64,000 nucleotides of DNA from Herpetosiphon geysericola. GTDB taxonomy: Bacteria; Chloroflexota; Chloroflexia; Chloroflexales; Herpetosiphonaceae. Of the stretch, positions 24,523 to 33,348 are shown in pieces (positions within the stretch are counted from its first letter, which is position 1; each line of letters begins with the position of its first letter). The notes under the pieces are model-generated. The model worked only from the letters and a program-made list of their open reading frames with translations, was not told the DNA's origin and searched no databases. The stretch spans positions 1-64,000 of the forward strand of contig NZ_LGKP01000006.1 in the NCBI RefSeq assembly GCF_001306135.1, in the 5' to 3' direction. The translations under genes and the position numbers were made by a program.

Positions 24523-26408
24523 TTGACAAGCTGAATGTATTAAGCCAGCGTCGCCAATGGTTGACGCTGGTTACGTTGTTAAGTGGCCTATTAATTGGCT
24601 TGGGGCTTGTCTCCAATCGCCAATGGCAAGTGCCGTTGAATATTGGCTTAGAAGAGGGCATCAACAACGATGCTCCGTTTGTTGTGGGCTTTAATGCTGG
24701 CGAACAATTGCCTGATCGCTCAGCGCGCTACCGTTGGTCAAGCCTGAATGCAGAATTGCGCTTTCCGTATGTGGCGCAACGCAACTATTGGCTCGATTTG
24801 CCGCAACTTACGGGCAATCCAGCTACGTTGATCATCGGCACCAGCCAATTTTCCAGCACTTCTGGGCGGGTGCTGCACCTGTTGCTGCCTGCTGATGCAG
24901 CTGGTAAGGTGGCGATTAAGGTTGATCAGCCGATTGCTACCGACGACCCTCGTGAGTTGGGGGCGGCGTTTAGTGGCGGGCAATTGAGCAGCAGCGGCTG
25001 GGCTTGGCCAGCACTTTGGCCTACTTTAGCGTGGCTCTTTTTGCTCACAACGCTTGGCCTAAGCATTCTCTGGCTTGGTGGTTCGAGCCTTGAAATTGGC
25101 TTGGCGCTTGGCTTAACTGGCTTCGGGATTGTGGCGGCGACCTGGTTTGCGCCGTTGCGGGCCAGCTATGCAGCGCCAGCGGTTGCCCAAACAGCCGTAT
25201 ATGGTTTGGCTGCACTGTTGCTATTGCGCTGGGCCTTGCCGCCAATGTTGCAGCGCTTGGGCTTAGCAGTAAATCGCGATCTGTTGCGCTGGCTGATTTT
25301 GGCAACCGTGCTGGTGTGGGCACTCAAGTTGGGTGGACGGTTGCTGCTCGAACATATGCCGGGCGATATTGGCTTTCATCGCAACCGGATTCATGCAACC
25401 AATCTTGGCGATTTGTTTCGGCCATCGCGCCATCGCGGCATCGATTTTCCGTATCCACCAGTCTTGTATGCGTTGTTGCAACCGCTGACTCTGACCGGAA
25501 TTACGGCTGAATGGTTGTTGCAATTAACCGCAGCTGCTTGCGAAGCCTTGGCTTTGCCCGTGTTGTTTTGCTTAGGCTTGCGGGCAACTGGCTCACAGCG
25601 CGGGTCGCTGATTGGCGCAATCATCTATGGGCTGGTGCCAGCTGGCTTTATGACCAACGCTTGGTCGTTTGATTCGCATATTTTTAGCCAATTTGTGGCC
25701 TTGCTGTTGGCTGCGTTTATGGTTTGGACGTGGGAACATTGGCATGAGCGACGAAATTGGCTTTGGATCACGCTTGGTTTGAGCACGATTGCCCTCGGCC
25801 ACTTTGGCTTTTATCTCAACACTAGCTTGATGGGCGGTTTGTTGGTGCTGTGGCTGTGGTGGCGCGGCCCACGTTCGCAGGGTTGGGCACTCTTAGCCTG
25901 CCTTGTGGCAACCCAAGTGCTGGTCTGGGCGGTCTATTATTCTAGCTTTATCGGGCTATTTTTGCAGCAAGGCCAATCGTTTGCCGAAGGCGGCATGAAC
26001 GCGGTCAATCAGCGCGAAGCTGTGCCGCGTATGCAATTGCTGTGGGATATGATTGAGCTTGGTTTTTGGCGGCACTATGGCTTGTTGCCCGTGCTAATTG
26101 CACCATTTGGCTGGTGGCTGGCACGCAAGCATCGTGGTTTGCAATTGGTAGCTGGCGCAACCTTTGTGGTTAGCCTCATTTTGGCGGCCTTTCCAATTAT
26201 TAATGGCTCGACCATTACCACCCGCTGGTTGATGTTTAGCGCTTGGGCGATTGCCCTCACTACGGGAATTGCGCTCGATTGGCTGTGGCAACGCACACGC
26301 TGGGGCCGTTGGCCAGCAATTCTCATTACTAGTGGTTGTGCAATTTTTGGCATGATTGTTTGGTTTGCTGCAATGGTCTATAAAATTCGCCCACCGGAAC
26401 CGTTTTAA
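24516..26408 (+). CDS. Large multi-pass membrane protein, GT-C glycosyltransferase-like
   Basis: 630 residues. A first helix (about 15-33) is followed by an outer domain of about 125 residues, then some twelve hydrophobic segments. EHMPGDIGFHRNRIHA after an early core helix provides acidic and basic residues in a loop, as in GT-C enzymes, and FPYPPVLYALL is typical of that group. It probably transfers a sugar from a lipid carrier on the outer face, but no family is certain. It overlaps the alcohol dehydrogenase gene by seven bases, an odd pairing that may reflect coupling rather than shared function. Confidence 0.65.
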   Translation: MVVDKLNVLSQRRQWLTLVTLLSGLLIGLGLVSNRQWQVPLNIGLEEGINNDAPFVVGFNAGEQLPDRSARYRWSSLNAELRFPYVAQRNYWLDLPQLTGNPATLIIGTSQFSSTSGRVLHLLLPADAAGKVAIKVDQPIATDDPRELGAAFSGGQLSSSGWAWPALWPTLAWLFLLTTLGLSILWLGGSSLEIGLALGLTGFGIVAATWFAPLRASYAAPAVAQTAVYGLAALLLLRWALPPMLQRLGLAVNRDLLRWLILATVLVWALKLGGRLLLEHMPGDIGFHRNRIHATNLGDLFRPSRHRGIDFPYPPVLYALLQPLTLTGITAEWLLQLTAAACEALALPVLFCLGLRATGSQRGSLIGAIIYGLVPAGFMTNAWSFDSHIFSQFVALLLAAFMVWTWEHWHERRNWLWITLGLSTIALGHFGFYLNTSLMGGLLVLWLWWRGPRSQGWALLACLVATQVLVWAVYYSSFIGLFLQQGQSFAEGGMNAVNQREAVPRMQLLWDMIELGFWRHYGLLPVLIAPFGWWLARKHRGLQLVAGATFVVSLILAAFPIINGSTITTRWLMFSAWAIALTTGIALDWLWQRTRWGRWPAILITSGCAIFGMIVWFAAMVYKIRPPEPF

Positions 26409-26840
26409 GAAGGATGAAGTATGAGGGATGAAAGAAAAGGCAAAAATCAGAAGTCAGAAGGCAAAAGTCAAAAGGACGAGTCTATAGGCTATGGGCTAGT
26501 GGAGCATAATCAAAACAATCTGGGCAATCTGTGGCTAAAATGAAGGATGAAGGATGAAAGAGAAGCCAGAAGTCAAAATTGGGGATCGGCCATTTGGGAA
26601 TTAAATCAAAATCCCGCAAATCTTTGGCAAAACGTTCTTCGTGCCCTTCGTGTGCCTTCGTGGATCAGATGTTTAACGCAGAGGCTCAGAGAACAGTAGG
26701 CTCTTGGCTCTTGGCTTTGGGCTATGGGAAAGCAAGAAGCAAATCATAAAAATCTGTGCCAATCTGTGGCTAAATCGCGGTTGCTGGCTTCGTGCTCTTC
26801 GTGCTCTTCGTGGATCAATAACAATTCCTATGTTTTTTGC
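26409..26840. repeat. Modular intergenic repeat block
   Basis: The 446-base gap is almost entirely repeats. It has GAAGGATGAAGTATGAGGG, several AAGTCAGAAGGCAAAAGTCA, ATAATCAAAACAATCTGGGC, TCTTCGTGCCCTTCGTG, TTTAACGCAGAGGCTCAGAG, TCTTGGCTCTTGGCTTTGGG, AATCTGTGCCAATCTGTGGC and TTCGTGCTCTTCGTGCTCTT. It ends about 15 bases before pxpB. No gene is seen. Confidence 0.85.
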
Positions 26841-26854
26841 TCTAGGTTCTACGT

Positions 26855-27460
26855 ATGCTAAAGATTGAAGTATTTGGCGATAGTGCCTTGTTGATTACAA
26901 CCGCGCAGCCAGCCCAATTGGCCTTGACGCTGCGCAATGCCCAATTATTTGGGGTTCTTGATGTGGTTGCAGGGTTAGAAACAGTCACTGTTGTATTTAA
27001 TTTGGCTAAGACCAATGCTCGCCAAGTGCGACGGAGCATTCATCGGCTCCAAGTCACCCAGCAAACCTTGCCAACGCCGACCATCCATCGAATTCCAATA
27101 CGTTACGATGGTATTGATTTGGCTGAAGTTGCTGAGCGCTGCCAATTAACCGTTAATCAAGTGATTGAGTTGCATGCTAGCGCCGAATATCGAGTGGCGA
27201 TGGTTGGCTTTTTGCCTGGCTTTCCCTATCTCGATGGCTTGCCAACAGCGTTGCATTTGCCGCGTCGCGCCACCCCACGAGCCAAAGTTGCTGCTGGATC
27301 AGTTGCAATTGCCAACGATCAAACTGGGATTTACCCGCAAAGCTCACCTGGCGGCTGGCATATTTTAGGCACAACCCCCTTGCACTTGTTTGACCCACAA
27401 GCTTCCCCTCCAGCTCTGCTCAATGCTGGCGATATTGTCTATTTTGAAAATATGAAATAA
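26855..27460 (+). CDS. pxpB: 5-oxoprolinase subunit PxpB (KipI family)
   Basis: 201 residues, the ATP-site partner of PxpC in 5-oxoproline hydrolysis. Family segments are FGDSALLI at the N-terminus, IPIRYDGIDLAEVA, MVGFLPGFPYLDGLP in the centre, and RATPRAKVAAGSVAIA followed by GIYPQSSPGGWHILGTTP near the C-terminus. Length is slightly below the usual 210-240. No Shine-Dalgarno is visible before the ATG; TAGGTT six bases upstream could be a -10, so the transcript may be leaderless. It lies about 17 kb from pxpC and 11 kb from pxpA, all on the plus strand, with unrelated genes between. Confidence 0.9.
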   Translation: MLKIEVFGDSALLITTAQPAQLALTLRNAQLFGVLDVVAGLETVTVVFNLAKTNARQVRRSIHRLQVTQQTLPTPTIHRIPIRYDGIDLAEVAERCQLTVNQVIELHASAEYRVAMVGFLPGFPYLDGLPTALHLPRRATPRAKVAAGSVAIANDQTGIYPQSSPGGWHILGTTPLHLFDPQASPPALLNAGDIVYFENMK

Positions 27461-27640
27461 AGGCAAAAGGCAGAAAGCAAAAAGCAAAACAATAACGCAG
27501 AGGCGCAGAGAAAGGATGAAGGATGAAATAGAGAATTTGTGCAATTCGTGGTGAAAAAATAAAGCTTGGTAGTTTTTGCCCTTCGCGCTCTTCGCGTGCT
27601 TCGCGGTTCCCATCCTTCGTGGCCTTCGTGGATCAATCGA
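27461..27640. repeat. Modular intergenic repeat block
   Basis: AAGGCAAAAGGCAGAAAGCAA, TAACGCAGAGGCGCAGAGAAA, GGATGAAGGATGAAATAG, AATTTGTGCAATTCGTGGTG and CCTTCGCGCTCTTCGCGTGC. It separates pxpB from the serS T-box promoter. Confidence 0.8.
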
Positions 27641-27698
27641 ATCGGTCTTTTGGCGGAACCAGCATCGCCAATAAGCCTCACGGGCTGCTGAGGCTTCG

Positions 27699-27707
27699 TG
27701 GTATAAT
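27699..27707 (+). promoter_or_regulatory. Extended -10 promoter of the T-box/serS operon
   Basis: TGGTATAAT at 27699-27707 is a perfect extended -10. The expected start (about 27714) lies just before the first pairing strand of the T-box Stem I. No -35 match is seen. Confidence 0.65.
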
Positions 27708-27718
27708 GGGCCTATTGA

Positions 27719-27945
27719 CGTTGACGAAATCCGTGGTTTGGGTATTTTTGTTCTTCAGAGAGCCGCAGCTGCTGCGATTGCGGCGAACATTGCCAAACTA
27801 TCCAATTTCCGAGTCTTAACGCCCCGCGTTCGGGTTGCTTCCGTTAGCAAGCTTTTCGAGGTCGTTGCATGCAACGACGAACGAAGGTGGCACCACGAGA
27901 GTTTTACGCTCTTCGTCCTTCTCTAGGGACGAGGGGCGTTTTTTT
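27719..27945 (+). ncRNA. T-box riboswitch, serine (UCC specifier)
   Basis: Stem I pairs as follows. CGTT-GAC (27719-27725) pairs with GTC..AACG (27813-27821), with CGA bulged. GAAAT (27726-27730) pairs with ATTTC (27805-27809). GTTTGG (27736-27741) pairs with CCAAAC (27793-27798). GTTC pairs with GAAC, and CCGCA with TGCGG. AGAGAG (27757-27762) is the AG bulge. The loop strand TATCCA (27799-27804) holds the codon UCC (27801-27803) followed by a purine. After a palindromic stem GTCGTTGCATGCAACGAC (27861-27878) comes the T-box GAAGGTGGCACCACGA (27883-27898). A terminator hairpin (27906-27945) follows with seven Ts. Uncharged tRNA-Ser would favour the antiterminator and turn on the operon ending in serS. 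Confidence 0.93.
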
Positions 27946-27985
27946 ATGGCGAAATGGTTGCGCAACCACATGTTTGAGGTTTTGT

Positions 27986-28501
27986 ATGTCATGGGAAATT
28001 GGATTAGTTACATTCGGTAGCATTCTTGGGTTGGTCATTATTCTCTGGATTTTTAGCCGTTTGGCTTGGGGTGGTGGCATGCAACAACCATCATACGTTT
28101 TGCTCAAACCAACCAAAGAGCGGCCAATCAGTACCCAATTTGCCCAACCAGATCAAGAATCGATTGTTGTGCGCTGTAAACAATGTAATTTTAGTCATGC
28201 GCTGCCTGATATTAGCAAAATGCCAGCTTTTTTGGCCTCAGTTGCCCAATCCAGTAGCGAAAGTGGCGAGCTTAAATCGATCTGTCCGCATTGTGAAGGT
28301 GTGTTGCAAAGCTGGATTCGCCAAGCAATCCTACATCAAGGCAGCCACCAAGTGCTTGAATTTGCAGTCTTGCGGCGCGGTCAACGCCGCCTGTACGAAA
28401 TCGAAACAATCATCTATAGCTCATTGAGCGCAATTCCCCAGCCCCAGCGGAGCTTGGTAGCAGAAGCGCTGAATGAGCCAGAACCAGAGGAACATGTATG
28501 A
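27986..28501 (+). CDS. Membrane-anchored zinc-ribbon protein
   Basis: 171 residues, first gene after the Ser T-box. One N-terminal membrane helix (about 5-25) is followed by a soluble part with two cysteine pairs, CKQC and CPHC, separated by about 45 residues. This spacing resembles the CpXC/zinc-ribbon proteins elsewhere in the window. TGAGGT sits seven bases before ATG 27986; the longer open frame from 27869 lies inside the T-box and is not translated. The stop overlaps the next start by four bases (ATGA). Function is unknown. Confidence 0.7.
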   Translation: MSWEIGLVTFGSILGLVIILWIFSRLAWGGGMQQPSYVLLKPTKERPISTQFAQPDQESIVVRCKQCNFSHALPDISKMPAFLASVAQSSSESGELKSICPHCEGVLQSWIRQAILHQGSHQVLEFAVLRRGQRRLYEIETIIYSSLSAIPQPQRSLVAEALNEPEPEEHV

Positions 28502-28959
28502 TTATTCGTGGCGCTGCAGCCGATTTAATTCATAATCGCGAAGGCCGACTTGCCCCCGACCAACAACGCCAGCTCCAAGCAATGCGAGCCTTTCGCGTGC
28601 CATTCTTGCCAATGCTGTTGGTTGGGCTTGCCCTGATCAGTTTTGGCATATCGCGCGCCGATGTGCTTGGCTGGGTTGTAGTGGCTTTAGGTGCGGTGCT
28701 GCTTTTCAATGCTTGGACGCGCCGCCAAAGCCAAGCTGCGCTCAAAACTGGGGTTGTGCAGGCCATTACCGGCCAGCTAGAAAAAATTCGCCCAGTGCCC
28801 TTTGCCATGTTTGAATCGGAGTTGGTGATCAACAAACGCTCGTATGCGCTTTTGGCCAAATTAGGCGATCAGCCGCTGACCGTCGGCCAAAACTATACAA
28901 TCTATGTCGCCAAAGGCGTTTCACGTATGGGCATTATTGTGGCGGTTGAAACAGCATGA
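28498..28959 (+). CDS. Hypothetical two-helix membrane protein
   Basis: 153 residues. A polar N-terminus (NREGRLAPDQQRQLQ) is followed by two adjacent membrane helices (about 33-52 and 56-72). A C-terminal domain ends YTIYVAKGVSRMGIIVAVE. The next gene has the same plan: N-terminal REGxLxPDQ / RRGELHPDQ, two helices, then a C-terminus with IRPGIVVAIE, so the two are paralogues. ATGA overlaps join it to both neighbours. The family is not recognised; the C-terminal part could be a small PH- or OB-like fold. Serine-responsive control comes from the T-box. Confidence 0.62.
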   Translation: MIIRGAAADLIHNREGRLAPDQQRQLQAMRAFRVPFLPMLLVGLALISFGISRADVLGWVVVALGAVLLFNAWTRRQSQAALKTGVVQAITGQLEKIRPVPFAMFESELVINKRSYALLAKLGDQPLTVGQNYTIYVAKGVSRMGIIVAVETA

Positions 28960-29537
28960 GCAAGCGTCAATCCAAACGCCCAAGCGGCGAAGCACTAACC
29001 AGAATTCTCGAACACAACGCCCAAATCGCCCCGCAACAAGCAACTGATCTGGTTTGGGGCATCAAGGCCGAGTTGCAAAGCAATCGGCGGGGCGAGCTGC
29101 ACCCTGATCAAATCAAGCGGATTTTGAAAATTTCGATTTTTGATATTTGGATTCGCTTGGCCTTTGGTGGCTTCTTTCTGGTTTTTGCTCTGACCCAACG
29201 CACCAATTCGTGGCAATTTTGGGTTCCTTTGGCAATTGCTTTGTTTCCATTAATCAGTGCAATTAATGGTGCTTTAGCTCGCCAGCGCTTGAAAAAAGCC
29301 AAAGTCGAAACCATCGATGGTAGCGTTAATCAGGTTAAGGTGCATCGTTCTGAGGCCGTTTCGGCCACCTTGCACCGCGATAGTTTATATATGTTTTTGC
29401 TCAACGATCAACACAGCAAAACCCTGCCTAAGCCCGAGCAAGCCTATCGCTTCTATGTGGCATTTGGCGTGATTCGGCCAGGAATTGTGGTTGCAATTGA
29501 AGCATTAGATCAAGATCCCGCGTCAATCGATGCATAG
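28956..29537 (+). CDS. Hypothetical two-helix membrane protein, paralogue of the preceding gene
   Basis: 193 residues with a basic N-terminus (KRQSKRPSG), then a helix-rich segment with NRRGELHPDQIKRIL, two membrane helices (about 65-83 and 90-107), and a C-terminal domain ending FYVAFGVIRPGIVVAIEAL. The shared REG/RGEL-PDQ element and the ending show common descent with the gene upstream. It starts within an ATGA overlap. The serS start lies 20 bases after its stop. Confidence 0.62.
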   Translation: MSKRQSKRPSGEALTRILEHNAQIAPQQATDLVWGIKAELQSNRRGELHPDQIKRILKISIFDIWIRLAFGGFFLVFALTQRTNSWQFWVPLAIALFPLISAINGALARQRLKKAKVETIDGSVNQVKVHRSEAVSATLHRDSLYMFLLNDQHSKTLPKPEQAYRFYVAFGVIRPGIVVAIEALDQDPASIDA

Positions 29538-29556
29538 CTATGCAAGGAGTTTCATT

Positions 29557-30837
29557 ATGCTTGATATTCGTTTATTTCGTGAACAGCCCGATGTTGTGCG
29601 TGAAGGTTTTGCCAAAGTTGGCCGCGACCCTGGCTTAGTCGATCAAGTGCTCGACTTGGATGTGAAACGGCGCGAGGCGATTACCGAAGTTGAACGGCTC
29701 AAGGCCGAGCGCAACGCTGGCTCGAAAGATGTTGCCCGCACCAAAGATAAAGCAGAACGCGATGCGAAAATTGCTGCCATGAAACTGGTTGGCGATCAAA
29801 TTAGCGAGCTTGATGCCCAAGCCAACGCAATTGATCTTGAGCTTCATAATTTGATGCTCGATTTGCCCAACTTGCCGTTGCCCGAAGTACCTGTTGGCAA
29901 GGATGAACACGATAATGTGGTGGTGCGCGTCGAAGGTGAAATCAAAGAAGCCGATTTTGCGGTGAAGCCACACTGGGAGCTTGGTGAAGAGCTAGGAATT
30001 CTCGATTTCGAGCGTGGCGTGCGTATGAGCGGAACCCGCTTTTTCGTGATGAAGGGCTTGGGCGTGCGCTTGCAACGGGCCTTGATTAGCTGGATGATCG
30101 ATATGCACGTCGATCAACATGGCTATACCGAATTGGCAGTGCCCTACTTGGTGAAGGCCGATGCTATGGTTGGCACTGGCAATTTGCCCAAATTTGCCGA
30201 CACGATTTTTCATATCGAAGATACTGATTTGTGGCTGATTCCAACTGCTGAAGTGCCAGTAACCAACTTGCATCGTGAAGAAATTTTGGATAAAGCTCAA
30301 TTGCCATTGCGCTACGTTGCCCACACCCCATGTTTCCGTAACGAGCAAATGAGCGCTGGACGCGATGTCCGTGGCATCAAGCGGCTGTATCAATTCGATA
30401 AGGTCGAAATGGTTAAATTGGTCGAGCCTGCTACCAGCTACGATGAGCTGTTCTCGCTGATTAGCAACGCCGAAGATGTGTGCAAAGGCTTGAATATTCC
30501 CTATCGTTTGTTGCAATTGTGCACCGCCGATTTGGGCACTGCGACCATCAAATACGATTTGGAAATGTGGGCACCTGGCATGAACGAATGGCTTGAAGTT
30601 TCGTCGTGTGGCCTGTTTGGCGATTATCAATCGCGGCGTGCTAACATTCGCTATCGTCCAGAAGCTGGGGCAAAACCAGAGTTTGTGCATACCCTGAATG
30701 GTTCAGGCTTGGCCTTGCCCCGGGTGATTATTTCAATTCTCGAAAATTACCAAAATGCCGATGGCAGCGTGACGATTCCCGAAGTGCTGCGGCCATACAT
30801 GGGCGGTATCGAACGGATTATTAAATCGAAAGCATAA
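29557..30837 (+). CDS. serS: Seryl-tRNA synthetase
   Basis: 426 residues. Charges tRNA-Ser (and tRNA-Sec where present) with serine in the cytoplasm. The N-terminal antiparallel coiled coil that grips the long variable arm spans about residues 27-105 (Lys/Glu/Ala-rich). The class II core has motif 2 (CFRNEQMSAGRDVRGI, with FRNE) and motif 3 (GSGLALPRVI). AEVP and SSCGLFGDYQSRR line the active site. AAGGAG eight bases before ATG 29557 sets the start. It is the last gene of a four-gene unit under a Ser T-box. Confidence 0.97.
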   Translation: MLDIRLFREQPDVVREGFAKVGRDPGLVDQVLDLDVKRREAITEVERLKAERNAGSKDVARTKDKAERDAKIAAMKLVGDQISELDAQANAIDLELHNLMLDLPNLPLPEVPVGKDEHDNVVVRVEGEIKEADFAVKPHWELGEELGILDFERGVRMSGTRFFVMKGLGVRLQRALISWMIDMHVDQHGYTELAVPYLVKADAMVGTGNLPKFADTIFHIEDTDLWLIPTAEVPVTNLHREEILDKAQLPLRYVAHTPCFRNEQMSAGRDVRGIKRLYQFDKVEMVKLVEPATSYDELFSLISNAEDVCKGLNIPYRLLQLCTADLGTATIKYDLEMWAPGMNEWLEVSSCGLFGDYQSRRANIRYRPEAGAKPEFVHTLNGSGLALPRVIISILENYQNADGSVTIPEVLRPYMGGIERIIKSKA

Positions 30838-31075
30838 AGCAAAGAACATAGAGCATAGGGGAAGGTATGAAGGATGAAGTATGAGGGATGAAGTATGAGA
30901 GCAACTCTTAACGCAGAGGCGAGAATGGCTATGGGCTTTGGGCTATAAGCTATGAAAACAATCATCTGGGCTAATCTGGGCCAATCTGTGGCTAAAGAAC
31001 CTTCGTGGAACGATTTTTTAACGCAGAGGCACAGAGCGACCGAAGGGTGAGAACAAAAAACAAAGAACATAGCTA
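30838..31075. repeat. Modular intergenic repeat block
   Basis: GCAAAGAACATAGAGCATAGG, a GAAGGATGAAGTATGAGGG run, TTAACGCAGAGGCGAGAATGG, CTATGGGCTTTGGGCTATAAG, TCTGGGCTAATCTGGGCC, CCTTCGTGGAACG and TTTAACGCAGAGGCACAGAG. It lies between serS and a stem-loop. Confidence 0.8.
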
Positions 31076-31086
31076 TTGCTGAATCA

Positions 31087-31117
31087 ATCGTCCCTCACTG
31101 CTTCGGTGAGGGACGAT
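31087..31117. terminator. Perfect 12-bp stem-loop upstream of the thiolase
   Basis: ATCGTCCCTCAC (31087-31098) and GTGAGGGACGAT (31106-31117) pair perfectly around TGCTTCG. No T-run follows (AAACC), so it may end the serS operon or act as an mRNA or operator element; the choice is open. Confidence 0.45.
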
Positions 31118-31141
31118 AAACCCCAGCCTCGCGCTAGAATC

Positions 31142-31150
31142 TGCTATACT
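31142..31150 (+). promoter_or_regulatory. Extended -10 promoter of the thiolase gene
   Basis: TGCTATACT (31142-31150) fits the TGn extended -10 consensus, 43 bases before the GTG start at 31194. Confidence 0.5.
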
Positions 31151-31193
31151 CGCTCATAACACAGGTGGTCAGTAGCTCCAAGGAGGTAGCCTC

Positions 31194-32348
31194 GTGGCTG
31201 AAGCAGTGTTAATTGATGCAGTTCGCACGCCGATTGGTCGCCAACAGGGCAGCTTGCGCGACGTGCGCCCCGATGTTTTGTATGGTCATGTGCTCAATGC
31301 CCTCATTGAACGCACTGGAATCGACCCAAGCTTAATTGAAGATGTGATGACTGGTTGCGTTACCAACACTGGTGAACAAGGCGCAAATATTGGCCGTTTG
31401 GGCGTGATGCTTTCAAACTTACCAATTACGGTGCCTGCGGTTACGCTCAACCGCATGTGTGGCTCGGCTCAACAGGCGATTCATTTTGGCTCGCAAGCAG
31501 TTGCTGCAGGCGATGCAAATTACGTCATTGCTGGCGGCGTCGAATCGATGAGCCGCGTGCCGATGTTTAGCGATGTAACTGGCGATTTCGCCACCTTCAA
31601 TCCTGCAATTAACGAAAAACATCAGCTTGTGCATCAAGGCGAATCCGCCGAATTGATTGCCGAGAAATATCAATTGTCGCGCACTGAGCTTGATGATTGG
31701 AGTTTCGAGAGCCATCAGCGTGCAGCTGACGCAACCAAGGCTGGTTGGTTTAGTAGCCAAATTATGCCAATTGTTGGCAGCGATAAAGCTGGTAATGCCC
31801 ACGAATTGCTCTACGATGAAGGCATTCGCTTTGAGGCTGATCGCGCCAAAATGGGCACGCTCAGAACCGTGTTTCGCGCCGATGGCGTGGTGACTGCCGC
31901 TAATGCTAGCCAAATTTCCGATGGTGCTGCAGTGGTATTAATTGGCGAACGTGAACAAGCCCTCGCCGATGGTTTCAAGCCGCGTGCCAAATTTCGGGCA
32001 CGAGTGGTTGCCGCTGGCGATCCACGCATGCAGTTGCTCGAAGTGATTCCTGCAACCCACAAAGCGCTTGCCAAAGCAGGCTTGAGCATCAACGATATTG
32101 ATATAGTGGAAATTAACGAGGCGTTTGCTTCGGTGGTATTGGCATGGTTGCGCGAATTCAAGCTTGATCCAAATCGAGTCAATCCTAATGGCGGCGCTAT
32201 TGCCCATGGCCATCCCTTGGGCGCAACTGGCGCGGTGTTGATGAGCAAAATGCTCAACGAACTCGAACGCCGCGATGCTCAATTTGGCTTGCAAGTGATG
32301 TGCATCGGCCATGGTCAAGCAACCGCCACGATTATTGAGCGAGTATAG
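31194..32348 (+). CDS. Thiolase (acetyl-CoA acyltransferase)
   Basis: 384 residues. Catalyses reversible condensation or thiolytic cleavage of acyl-CoA. Nucleophilic C89 lies in NRMCGSAQ. The catalytic histidine is in NPNGGAIAHGHPLGATGA and the second cysteine in MCIGHGQA near the C-terminus. The usual GGG of the last motif is GHG here, a mild deviation. The start is GTG 31194 with AAGGAGG ahead of it. It sits next to an HSD10-like SDR, matching successive beta-oxidation steps, with a repeat block of 170 bases between the two. Confidence 0.93.
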   Translation: MAEAVLIDAVRTPIGRQQGSLRDVRPDVLYGHVLNALIERTGIDPSLIEDVMTGCVTNTGEQGANIGRLGVMLSNLPITVPAVTLNRMCGSAQQAIHFGSQAVAAGDANYVIAGGVESMSRVPMFSDVTGDFATFNPAINEKHQLVHQGESAELIAEKYQLSRTELDDWSFESHQRAADATKAGWFSSQIMPIVGSDKAGNAHELLYDEGIRFEADRAKMGTLRTVFRADGVVTAANASQISDGAAVVLIGEREQALADGFKPRAKFRARVVAAGDPRMQLLEVIPATHKALAKAGLSINDIDIVEINEAFASVVLAWLREFKLDPNRVNPNGGAIAHGHPLGATGAVLMSKMLNELERRDAQFGLQVMCIGHGQATATIIERV

Positions 32349-32505
32349 ATCGGGGATCGGTTGTTGGGGATTGGGGACTGGTAGAGCATAGAGCAAAGAA
32401 CATAGAACATAGCAGAATAATCAAATAAAGAGATATCTGCACTTCGTGCTCTTCGTGTTCTTCGTGGTTAAAAACCCTATCTCCAGCCCCAATAACCAGC
32501 TCCAT
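32349..32505. repeat. Modular intergenic repeat block
   Basis: GATCGGGGATCGGTTGTTGG, a GGGGATTGGGGACTGG run, GAGCATAGAGCAAAGAACAT and CTTCGTGCTCTTCGTGTTCT lie between thiolase and SDR. Confidence 0.75.
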
Positions 32506-32521
32506 TAAATAAGGAAACCTC

Positions 32522-33289
32522 ATGGAAATTCAAGCTTTAAGTGTTGTGGTAACTGGTGGGGCTTCGGGCTTGGGTGGCGCGACCGTGCGCCGCTTGCATA
32601 GCGCTGGAGCCAAGGTTGTGATTGCCGATCGCAATGCAGAGGTTGGGATGGCATTGGCCAGTGAATTAGGCGCAAATGCCCAATTTGTGGCTTGCGATGT
32701 AACCGATGAAGCCTCGCTGGCTGCTGCATTAGATCAAGCGATTGCGATAAATGGGCGCTTGCAAGCAGTCATTAGCTGCGCTGGCGTTGGGAGTGCCGAG
32801 AAAATTCTGGGCCGTAATGGCGTGCATAGCCTCGAATCATTCAATCGAGTCATGCAAGTTAACTTAAATGGTGTGTTTAATGCGCTACGTTTGGGCGCTG
32901 AACGAATCATCCAAAACGAGCCAAATGCCGCAGGCGAACGTGGAGTTATTATCAACACAGCTTCAATTGCTGCCTTCGACGGCCAAATTGGCCAAGTGGC
33001 TTATAGTGCCTCGAAGGGCGCGATTGTTGGCCTAACCTTGCCTGCCGCCCGCGAACTGGCGCGCCATGGCATTCGGGTGATGACGATTGCTCCAGGCACG
33101 TTTGACACGCCATTGTTGGCTGGCTTGCCAGAACCAGCGCGCCAAACTTTAGCTGCGCAAGTGCCCTTTCCGCCGCGCTTGGGCGACCCTGCTGAGTTTG
33201 CCATGTTGGCCCAGCATATTCTCGAAAACCCAATGTTAAATGGTGAGACCATTCGCTTAGATGGCGCATTGCGAATGGGTTATAAGTAA
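32522..33289 (+). CDS. Short-chain dehydrogenase, 3-hydroxyacyl-CoA dehydrogenase type 2-like
   Basis: 255 residues. Rossmann glycine motif TGGASGLGG (11-19), ACDVTD for the adenine ring, SCAGVG, catalytic serine in [10 protein letters not shown], and Y161-x3-K165 in [17 protein letters not shown] near the C-terminus is characteristic of the HSD10 branch, which oxidises 3-hydroxyacyl-CoA with NAD. The neighbouring thiolase supports that role. A terminator follows at once, so the transcript ends here. The start ATG follows AAGGAAACCTC. Confidence 0.9.
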   Translation: MEIQALSVVVTGGASGLGGATVRRLHSAGAKVVIADRNAEVGMALASELGANAQFVACDVTDEASLAAALDQAIAINGRLQAVISCAGVGSAEKILGRNGVHSLESFNRVMQVNLNGVFNALRLGAERIIQNEPNAAGERGVIINTASIAAFDGQIGQVAYSASKGAIVGLTLPAARELARHGIRVMTIAPGTFDTPLLAGLPEPARQTLAAQVPFPPRLGDPAEFAMLAQHILENPMLNGETIRLDGALRMGYK

Positions 33290-33301
33290 AACGTAAGCGT
33301 G

Positions 33302-33336
33302 GGCAGTGGTCCAAGCTACCACTGCCTTGGTTTTTT
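33302..33336 (+). terminator. Rho-independent terminator of the SDR gene
   Basis: GGCAGTGGT (33302-33310) and ACCACTGCC (33318-33326) pair around CCAAGCT, followed by TTGG and six Ts (33331-33336). Confidence 0.88.
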
Positions 33337-33348
33337 AGGAGCATGCTG

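Noticed and set aside
27869-27985. N-terminal extension of the zinc-ribbon gene
   Set aside because: The segment overlaps the T-box antiterminator and terminator; a ribosome-binding site precedes ATG 27986.
29992-30690. 232-codon antisense frame within serS
   Set aside because: It has no ribosome-binding site and no recognisable motif, and lies entirely inside a confirmed synthetase gene; it is a shadow of its codon usage.
31087-31117. Classical rho-independent terminator
   Set aside because: The stem is perfect but no T-run follows, so it is listed only as a stem-loop with low confidence in termination.
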